Positions 14,401-19,459 of a stretch of DNA of 19,459 bases are shown here, one piece after another. Both the position numbers and the translations under genes were made by a program. The first letter of the stretch is position 1. Each line of letters begins with the position of its first letter. A model generated the notes under the pieces. That model saw only the letters and a list, made by a program, of their open reading frames with translations, was not told the origin of the DNA and made no database searches. Source of the stretch: Bacillota bacterium (GTDB lineage: Bacteria; Bacillota_A; Clostridia; Peptostreptococcales; Anaerovoracaceae); the NCBI GenBank assembly GCA_017437925.1, contig JAFRWQ010000259.1, positions 1 through 19,459 of the forward strand, in the 5' to 3' direction.

Positions 14401-15765
14401 TTACTGTCCGGGCCCTGCCGGCACGTCTCCGAAGGCTCTGTTGGCGAATCTGGTGTACTGGGGCAGCCAGGTCAGGATGGCGGACCCGGTCTCGCCGTTT
14501 CTGTTTTTAGCGACTATGATCTCGCTCAGGTTGTCCTTTGTTTCGGTGGGGGCCTTGTAGTAGTCGGCCCTGTATATGAAGAGGACCATGTCGGCGTCCT
14601 GCTCTATGGCGCCCGAGTCGCGAAGGTCGGAAAGCATGGGCCTGTTTTCTCCGGAGCGCTTTTCGGCGGCTCTCGAGAGCTGGGACATGGCGATGACGGG
14701 GCACTCCATCTCCCTCGCCAGCTGCTTGAGATACCTTGAGATCTGGGCCATCTCCAGCTGCCTGCTCTCCACCTTGCCGTCGCTTTCCATCAGCTGCATG
14801 TAGTCTATGACTATCAGGTCTATCTTCTTTTCGGCGCTGATGCGACGGCACTTGTTGCGCATGTCCATGACGCCTATGCCGGTGGACTGGTCGATTATCA
14901 TGTCGGCCCTTGAGATCTTCTCGGCCGCCTTGTTGATGTCGTTCCACTCTTCGGCGTTGAGATCTCCGGTCTGAAGCTTCTTAAGGTCGACTCTTGCCTC
15001 CTGGGCGAGGAGCCTGAGGCCCAGGCCCGTGTCGGGCATTTCGAGGGAGAATATGACGACCCTGGCGTGGCTCTTGGTCGCGGCGTTTAAGGCGATGTTA
15101 AGGCCCAGCGAGGTCTTCCCCATGGAGGGACGGGCCGCTATGATCACGAGATCCGCAGGCTTAAGGCCCGTTGTCAGCTTATCAAGCTCCGCATAGCCGG
15201 TGGAAAGGCCGGCGAGGCCCCCTCCCCTTGCTTCTGCTTCCCTTATCTGGTCCAGGTTCCTCCTCATGACGTTTTCCACGCTCACGTAGTCGGAAGCCCT
15301 GCTGCTCTTTGCGATCTCGAGTATGGTCTTTTCTGCGCTGTCGAGTACGTCCCTGCTGTCCAGCTTTTCGCTGAAGGCTTCCTCGGTGATCTTGCCCGAG
15401 GCGTTGATGAGCTTTCTTAAGACAGCCTTTTCAGCCACCATGCGGGCGTACTGGGAGGCGTTGGCCGTGGTCGGGACAGAGGTCGAGAGCATGGCGACAT
15501 AGGCCCTTCCGCCCACCGCTTCAAGGCTTCCCCTCCTGCTCAGGCACTCGGTGACCGTGAGTATGTCAACGGGCTCTCCCCTTTGGAAGAGCTCCATCAT
15601 CGCCCTGTATATCTCCTGATGGGAGGCCGGGTAAAAATCGTCCTCTTTTAAGATCTCGGACACGTCAAAGAGCACGTCCTTGTCCATGAGGATGGAGCCC
15701 AGGACGCTCTTTTCTGCGTCGTCGCTGTGGGGCGGTATCCTTTCCGTCTGCCTGTTTGCGGGCAT
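14401..15765 (-). CDS. dnaB: Replicative DNA helicase DnaB
   Basis: The 454-residue protein is the hexameric 5'-3' helicase of the replication fork. The N-terminal domain (1-~150) starts with IPPHSDDAEKSVLGSIL, typical of DnaB. A linker precedes the RecA-like domain with Walker A ARPSMGKTS (211-219, Lys217), Walker B LIVIDYMQLM (317-326, Asp321), MSQLSRAAEKR and the SDLRDSGAIEQDADM region that carries the arginine-finger surroundings. Length matches the family, with no sign of an intein. GGAGG is seven bases before the ATG. It lies 15 bases after rplI and six before the DnaD-like gene, so helicase and helper are made together. Called dnaC in Bacillus naming. Confidence 0.97.
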   Translation of the reverse strand: MPANRQTERIPPHSDDAEKSVLGSILMDKDVLFDVSEILKEDDFYPASHQEIYRAMMELFQRGEPVDILTVTECLSRRGSLEAVGGRAYVAMLSTSVPTTANASQYARMVAEKAVLRKLINASGKITEEAFSEKLDSRDVLDSAEKTILEIAKSSRASDYVSVENVMRRNLDQIREAEARGGGLAGLSTGYAELDKLTTGLKPADLVIIAARPSMGKTSLGLNIALNAATKSHARVVIFSLEMPDTGLGLRLLAQEARVDLKKLQTGDLNAEEWNDINKAAEKISRADMIIDQSTGIGVMDMRNKCRRISAEKKIDLIVIDYMQLMESDGKVESRQLEMAQISRYLKQLAREMECPVIAMSQLSRAAEKRSGENRPMLSDLRDSGAIEQDADMVLFIYRADYYKAPTETKDNLSEIIVAKNRNGETGSAILTWLPQYTRFANRAFGDVPAGPGQ

Positions 15766-15780
15766 GGTTCTTCCTCCGGC

Positions 15781-16233
15781 CTATTTTCTCGCGGTGACGT
15801 TGACTTTGACTTTGGCGCTGACGCCCTGATAGAGCTTGAATTCCACGTCGTGGGACCCGGTCTGCTTGATGGGGCTCTCAAGGACGATCTTCTTCTTGTC
15901 GAGCTTGATGAAATACTGCTTTTCGAAGGCGTCGGCTATGTCCTGGGAGGTGATGGCGCCGAAAAGCCTGCCGTTCTCGCCGGCTTTTACCTCAAGGTCC
16001 ACGCCCTTTGCTTCCTCGAGCTTAGCCTTAAGATCCATGGCGGTGGCAAGGTCCAGGGCCCTTTGGGCTTCGATCTCGGCCCTCTTTCTTTCCAGGACCT
16101 TAAGATTCGCCTCGGTCGCCTCCATGGCTATCTTCTTGGGGATGAGGAGATTGCGGGCATAGCCGTCGCTTACCTTTACGACCTCTCCGGCCTTGCCGCT
16201 CCCCTTTAAGTCTTTAAGCAATATGACCTGCAT
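15781..16233 (-). CDS. rplI: Ribosomal protein L9
   Basis: The 150-residue product is bL9 of the large ribosomal subunit. The N-terminal domain has the L9 signature ([21 protein letters not shown] start, then [13 protein letters not shown], residues 24-36), followed by the long connecting helix (about 41-76, [15 protein letters not shown]) and the C-terminal RNA-binding domain with [15 protein letters not shown] (88-102). Length is normal. AAGAGG is seven bases before ATG 16233. Its place between gdpP and dnaB is the common firmicute arrangement. Confidence 0.97.
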   Translation of the reverse strand: MQVILLKDLKGSGKAGEVVKVSDGYARNLLIPKKIAMEATEANLKVLERKRAEIEAQRALDLATAMDLKAKLEEAKGVDLEVKAGENGRLFGAITSQDIADAFEKQYFIKLDKKKIVLESPIKQTGSHDVEFKLYQGVSAKVKVNVTARK

Positions 16234-16266
16234 TTTTTTACCTCTTTTCCGGGCCGAGCGCCCTGT

Positions 16267-18225
16267 TTACGATACTATCTCTTCTTCTCTTAAGATCTGG
16301 ACGACCTTTTGTATTGCTTCCTCGGGGCTGTCCTGGACCTGAGCCGCGGCCACGTTCATGTGGCCTCCTCCGCCCAGCTTTTCCATTATGGTCTGGACGT
16401 TTATCTGGCCCGAGGCTCTAGCGGAGATGTTGGTGCCTCTGGCGCCTCTTCCCGCGGCGAAGGCAGCCCTCACTCCCTGCATCTCCAAAAGCTCGTCCGC
16501 TGCCTGGGCCGTCAGCACCTGCATGGATTCGTCGCTCTCCCTGGTGTAGGCGACCGCGACTCCTCCGTCCAGGATCTCGGCGCTGGCTATGATGTTGTAC
16601 TTCTTCTGCACGAAGTCCAGGGGCAGCTTGAAATACTTCTTGACCTCGGCCCCGTCGGCTCCGTTGCGCCTGAGCCAGGCGGCGGCCTCGAAGGTCCTGA
16701 CGCCGGTGTTGACGGTGAAGTTCTTGGTGTCAACGGTGATGCCGGCCAAAAGCGCGTTGGCCGCGAAGCGGTCTATACCCTTTCTTCCCGAGTACTGGAG
16801 CAGCTCGGTCACCAGCTCGCTGGCGGAAGAGGCGTAGACCTCGGTGTGGACCAGAGTAGCGTTGTCTATGGCGCCCTTGGTCCTTCTGTGGTGGTCTATT
16901 ATGACTATCCTTTGGGCCTTGCTCACAAGGTCCGGGGCTTCTGTCATGAAGGCGGCGTGGCAGTCGGTGATGATGAGGAGGGTGTCCTCTGTCATCCTTG
17001 GGCCTATCTGGTCCTGGGTGACGAAATTGTAGCGGTCTAAGGCCGCCGCGGCGTCGTAGATCTGCTGTATGGCGTCTCCCACGCTGTTTAAGACTATGCA
17101 GGCTTCCTTGTTCGCGGCTTCGGCCAGGTGGCAGAGGCCTATGGCGGAACCTATGGCGTCCATGTCGGGGCGGGAGTGGCCCATTATGACTATGCGGTCC
17201 GCGGTCTGCATCTGCTGAAGCAAAGCGTGAGCCACCATGCGGGACTTGCCCTTGTTCCTCTTTTCGACGGTGGGCAGGGCTCCTCCGTAATACTCGTTGT
17301 CCCCGCTGGCCCTTCTGATGACGGCCTGGTCGCCGCCCCTTCCCCTTGCCAGCTCCATGGCCTGCCTCGCTTCGCTCTGAAGCTCGTCAAGATCCGCGCT
17401 GTCGCAGGCAACGCCTATGGAAAGGGAGGTCGGGAAATCCGCGCCCGATACCACCTCGTGCATGTCGTTTAAGATCTTGAATCGTCCTTCTCTTAAACCG
17501 TCCATGAAGCGCTGCTCGAATATGCACATGTAGTTTCCGCTGCGGAATCGGGCGACCGAAGCTTTCATCTCGCCGGCCCAGCTCCTGATGCAGCGGTCTA
17601 TGGCGGCTTCGACTGAGGACTGCTCCTCGGTCGGAGTGTCCGCAATTATCTCGTCGTAATTGTCGACGCTGATGTAGGCGCAGCAGGACCTGCTGTCCAG
17701 GTAGAGCTTTCTGATCTCTTCGGCTGCGGTGATGTCGTTCCAGATCAGAAGCCTTCTTGGGGAGGTCCCTCCCACCTGGGTACTGTTGACCTTGTAATGC
17801 CTGTCGTTCCAGTCTATATTGAGTTCAACGCTCTTTTCGCCCGAGAAGATCTCGGCCAGCTTTTCGTTGGTCAGGACCTCTTCCACCGGGCTTCCGCCCT
17901 CCTGCAGCCGGCTGAAGCGTACATTCTGCCAGACCAGGCTTCCCGAGGCGTCGATGGCGCAGAGGGCGATGTTCTCGCTGTTCTTTAAGGTGGACATGAT
18001 CTGGTCGTTGTCCTGCAGCAGCTGGGCTTCGTATTCGAGCACCTTGGGCAGGACCACCCTGTCGGTGAGGGACATGTGGTAGAGCACGATGATGCAGCAG
18101 GCGGCTAGGCAGATGAGCCCCAGTATCAGGCTGTTCTTAAGCACCAGCAGGCTAAGTATCACCATGACTATGAGATCGGGGGTGATATAGGGCGCCAGTA
18201 CGTTCTGTATGAATAGCTTTTTCAT
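16267..18225 (-). CDS. gdpP: GdpP-type cyclic-di-AMP phosphodiesterase
   Basis: The 652-residue membrane protein breaks down cyclic di-AMP to pApA and so tunes turgor, potassium uptake and cell-wall stress responses. Two N-terminal spans (about 16-32 and 33-50) precede a degenerate PAS domain (about 75-165), a degenerate GGDEF domain (about 178-305; the GGDEF site reads RSGNYM at 228-233, so no cyclase activity is expected), and an intact DHH-DHHA1 phosphodiesterase. Active-site residues are complete: His350, Asp354, Asp356 (GHSRPDMDAIGS), Asp421 (ITDCHA), His445-His446 (IDHH), Asp499 (GITVDTKNF) and the GGGHMN loop (618-623). I start at ATG 18225 because GAGGAG lies nine bases before it and the first span then follows directly; an ATG at 18273 would add 16 unlikely residues. 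First gene of the rplI-dnaB operon. Confidence 0.95.
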   Translation of the reverse strand: MKKLFIQNVLAPYITPDLIVMVILSLLVLKNSLILGLICLAACCIIVLYHMSLTDRVVLPKVLEYEAQLLQDNDQIMSTLKNSENIALCAIDASGSLVWQNVRFSRLQEGGSPVEEVLTNEKLAEIFSGEKSVELNIDWNDRHYKVNSTQVGGTSPRRLLIWNDITAAEEIRKLYLDSRSCCAYISVDNYDEIIADTPTEEQSSVEAAIDRCIRSWAGEMKASVARFRSGNYMCIFEQRFMDGLREGRFKILNDMHEVVSGADFPTSLSIGVACDSADLDELQSEARQAMELARGRGGDQAVIRRASGDNEYYGGALPTVEKRNKGKSRMVAHALLQQMQTADRIVIMGHSRPDMDAIGSAIGLCHLAEAANKEACIVLNSVGDAIQQIYDAAAALDRYNFVTQDQIGPRMTEDTLLIITDCHAAFMTEAPDLVSKAQRIVIIDHHRRTKGAIDNATLVHTEVYASSASELVTELLQYSGRKGIDRFAANALLAGITVDTKNFTVNTGVRTFEAAAWLRRNGADGAEVKKYFKLPLDFVQKKYNIIASAEILDGGVAVAYTRESDESMQVLTAQAADELLEMQGVRAAFAAGRGARGTNISARASGQINVQTIMEKLGGGGHMNVAAAQVQDSPEEAIQKVVQILREEEIVS

Positions 18226-18254
18226 AAGGCGATTCTCCTCAGGACTATCCCTGC

Positions 18255-18271
18255 GGGCAGGCATACTGCCC
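18255..18271. promoter_or_regulatory. Inverted repeat over the expected gdpP transcription start
   Basis: GGGCAG (18255-18260) and CTGCCC (18266-18271) flank a five-base spacer directly next to the gdpP -10 box, so the transcript would start in or beside it. It could be an operator or a 5' leader hairpin. Confidence 0.4.
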
Positions 18272-18273
18272 AT

Positions 18274-18302
18274 AGATAATACAGTATATCATAATTCGTC
18301 AA
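18274..18302 (-). promoter_or_regulatory. Sigma-A promoter of the gdpP-rplI-dnaB operon
   Basis: On the minus strand TTGACG (18297-18302) is followed after 17 bases by TTATCT (18274-18279); TATTAT (18276-18281) at 15 bases is an alternative -10. The AT-rich patch lies about 50-75 bases before the gdpP ATG. Confidence 0.6.
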
Positions 18303-18368
18303 TTGAAAACAGCCATATTTAAAGGCGCGAAAGGCCCTGCAGGAACATGATCATATAACTGTTCGCAA

Positions 18369-18409
18369 TAAAAAAACACAGGAGCGGAATCATGTCATCT
18401 CCTGTGTTT
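18369..18409 (-). terminator. Intrinsic terminator after the Ltp-repeat gene
   Basis: An 11-bp perfect stem (18374-18384 with 18399-18409; arms AAACACAGGAG/CTCCTGTGTTT) with a 14-base loop runs into a seven-base T-tract on the minus strand. It starts about 40 bases after the stop codon and isolates this gene from the gdpP operon. Confidence 0.87.
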
Positions 18410-18448
18410 AACTGTATTTTATAGACTTAAGGAGAATTACTTTTAATA

Positions 18449-19249
18449 CTATTCAAGATTATCAATTGCATATTGAGCTTCTTCCTTTGTGAATTTCTCA
18501 CCATAATCGGATATCAATTGATCATAAATTGCCTTTTTAGACATATTCATTAACTCAAGATAACTCTTGGCTTTTGCCAGGGCATTTTCCTTATAATCTG
18601 CTTCTAAGTTGTCTACAGCATATTGAGCTTCTTCTTTTGTAAACTTTTCGCCATATTCAGAAATCAGCTGATCATATATCCCCTTCTTTGACATATGCAT
18701 TGAATCACTGTACGATTCCGCCTTTTTAAGCGCATTTTGATTGTAGTCTGCTTTAAGGTTCTCTATAGCATATTTAGCTGCTTCTTCAGGGAATTTTTCA
18801 CCATATTCAGAGGTCAACTGGTCATATAAACCTTGTTTTGACATATGAAAAATAGAACTATATGACTCTGCTTTTTTCAATGCATTTCTGTATTCTAAAG
18901 GTACCTTATCTTCCTCTTTTTCCTTTACAGGTTCTGTCTTCTCCGGTGTTTTTTCTTTTTCCGGTGTTGTAGATCCAATTGTTGTCGTGCTATTCTCTGA
19001 AGCTTTTGTGTCTTTAGCAGGTTGACTTACACTTTCCTGTGGTTTTATTTCAACAGAGCCTGATATTCTTCCGGCTTTGTCACCGGAACGTCCTCCTACT
19101 GATGCGATTAATGCAATAACGATGATCCAGAACCAAAACCGTTTATATATCGGCCGCTTGATTTTGGCTCCGCAATTCGGACAACTCTTTGCGGATTTTG
19201 CAATCTCTGCCCCACATGTTTTACATACGGTCATTTTATTTCTAGCCAT
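18449..19249 (-). CDS. Zinc-ribbon membrane protein with three Ltp-type repeats
   Basis: The 266-residue protein begins with a zinc ribbon (Cys9, Cys12, Cys23, Cys26: CKTCG...CPNCG), then KRPIYKR and one membrane span (about 37-51), a Thr/Pro/Glu/Lys-rich linker (about 60-117) and three 50-residue repeats (121-170, 171-220, 221-266) with the core MSKxxIYDQLISEYGEKF. The repeats match, from memory, the Ltp family ('host cell surface-exposed lipoprotein'), named after the phage TP-J34 lipoprotein that blocks DNA injection by other phages. No lipobox is present, so the anchor is the span. RBS GGAGG is nine bases before the ATG. The gene is far richer in A/T than all others here, has its own promoter and terminator and faces no partner gene, so recent transfer is likely. 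A role in phage exclusion is only an inference from the repeat family. Confidence 0.88.
   Translation of the reverse strand: MARNKMTVCKTCGAEIAKSAKSCPNCGAKIKRPIYKRFWFWIIVIALIASVGGRSGDKAGRISGSVEIKPQESVSQPAKDTKASENSTTTIGSTTPEKEKTPEKTEPVKEKEEDKVPLEYRNALKKAESYSSIFHMSKQGLYDQLTSEYGEKFPEEAAKYAIENLKADYNQNALKKAESYSDSMHMSKKGIYDQLISEYGEKFTKEEAQYAVDNLEADYKENALAKAKSYLELMNMSKKAIYDQLISDYGEKFTKEEAQYAIDNLE
18452..18889 (-). repeat. Three tandem ~150-bp repeats coding the Ltp modules
   Basis: The 3' half of the Ltp gene consists of three in-frame units of 150, 150 and 138 bases (50, 50 and 46 residues). The second and third units are closest to each other (GEKFTKEEAQYA shared exactly), the first more diverged (GEKFPEEAAKYA). 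The last unit is slightly short at its end. Confidence 0.85.
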
Positions 19250-19318
19250 TGAAATCTGCCTCCATAAGCTTATTAAACAAATATAAGTCTTCTAAAGCCG
19301 TCGTGTTCTTCTGTTAAC

Positions 19319-19347
19319 ATTATACCTTGTACCTAGTCTCTTTTCAA
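19319..19347 (-). promoter_or_regulatory. Sigma-A promoter of the Ltp-repeat gene
   Basis: On the minus strand TTGAAA (19342-19347) and TATAAT (19319-19324) are exactly 17 bases apart, about 70 bases before the ATG. From 19348 to the window end the DNA is AT-rich, and I see no gene or structure there. Confidence 0.8.
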
Positions 19348-19459
19348 CATTTATGCAACATTACAATATTTTGTTTATGTTTTACACAATTGATTTTCTT
19401 TAAGAATAATGACCTTCTTAAATTATGGAATGTATCATTAGAACATTTGTGTTAATATA

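Noticed and set aside
16309..17040. 243-codon plus-strand frame opposite gdpP
   Set aside because: It is antisense to an intact, fully motif-supported DHH phosphodiesterase domain and has no start signals.
1..19459. CRISPR arrays, tRNA/rRNA genes, transposases and integrase or attachment sites
   Set aside because: I found no regularly spaced short repeats, no cloverleaf or rRNA signatures and no transposase or integrase motifs in any frame. The AT-rich Ltp gene has no visible flanking target duplication inside the window.

Overview
The window reads as chromosome of a high-GC member of the Clostridia. Several things suggest this: GGAGG-type ribosome binding sites before nearly every gene, a gdpP-rplI-dnaB block, a DnaD-family primosomal protein, and a stand-alone 'F420 ligase' relative of the type common in Firmicutes. 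A Lachnospirales-like host is plausible, but that is a guess. Nearly all genes are GC-rich in third positions. The exception is the last ~1.1 kb, which is clearly AT-rich.

Left part, + strand (1-7467): a tightly packed, partly overlapping operon for a Tad/Flp-type (type IVc pilus-like) secretion machine with a phospho-signalling front end. In order it holds the tail of a possible degenerate PP2C phosphatase (1-372), a membrane Ser/Thr kinase whose outer part is a helical domain (360-1991), a small membrane-anchored protein of unknown function (1988-2440), a short damaged-looking stretch, a CpaB/RcpC-like SAF protein (2674-3330), a TadZ/CpaE-like ATPase with an altered Walker A motif (3343-4059), a TadA/CpaF ATPase (4056-5660), and the TadB- and TadC-like membrane proteins (5647-6615, 6625-7467). 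No pilin or prepilin peptidase is visible here.

Middle, + strand: a membrane-anchored polysaccharide deacetylase (7588-8352) with its own -10 box and terminator, then a monocistronic DAACS-family sodium:glutamate/aspartate or dicarboxylate symporter (8576-9808) with a good promoter and terminator. The strands converge at about 9.97 kb, where a perfect 28-bp palindrome serves as terminator for the minus-strand operon.

Right part, - strand, read right to left from a promoter at ~18.3 kb: gdpP (c-di-AMP phosphodiesterase), rplI (ribosomal protein L9), dnaB (replicative helicase), a DnaD-family primosomal protein, an M23/G5 cell-wall endopeptidase and a CofE-like ligase. The DnaD-family protein appears to carry, at its C-terminus, the N-terminal zinc region of a DnaC/DnaI-type helicase loader, while the loader's AAA+ motor is missing from the locus. 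Beyond this operon is a separate, AT-rich gene (18449-19249) for a zinc-ribbon membrane protein with three 50-residue Ltp repeats. It has its own promoter and terminator and looks acquired.

The most interesting points are the DnaD/DnaC-N-domain fusion without a motor, the kinase/phosphatase-linked Tad locus with its Lys-less TadZ, the in-frame 42-bp repeat and broken frame before cpaB, and the CofE homologue with no visible F420 context.
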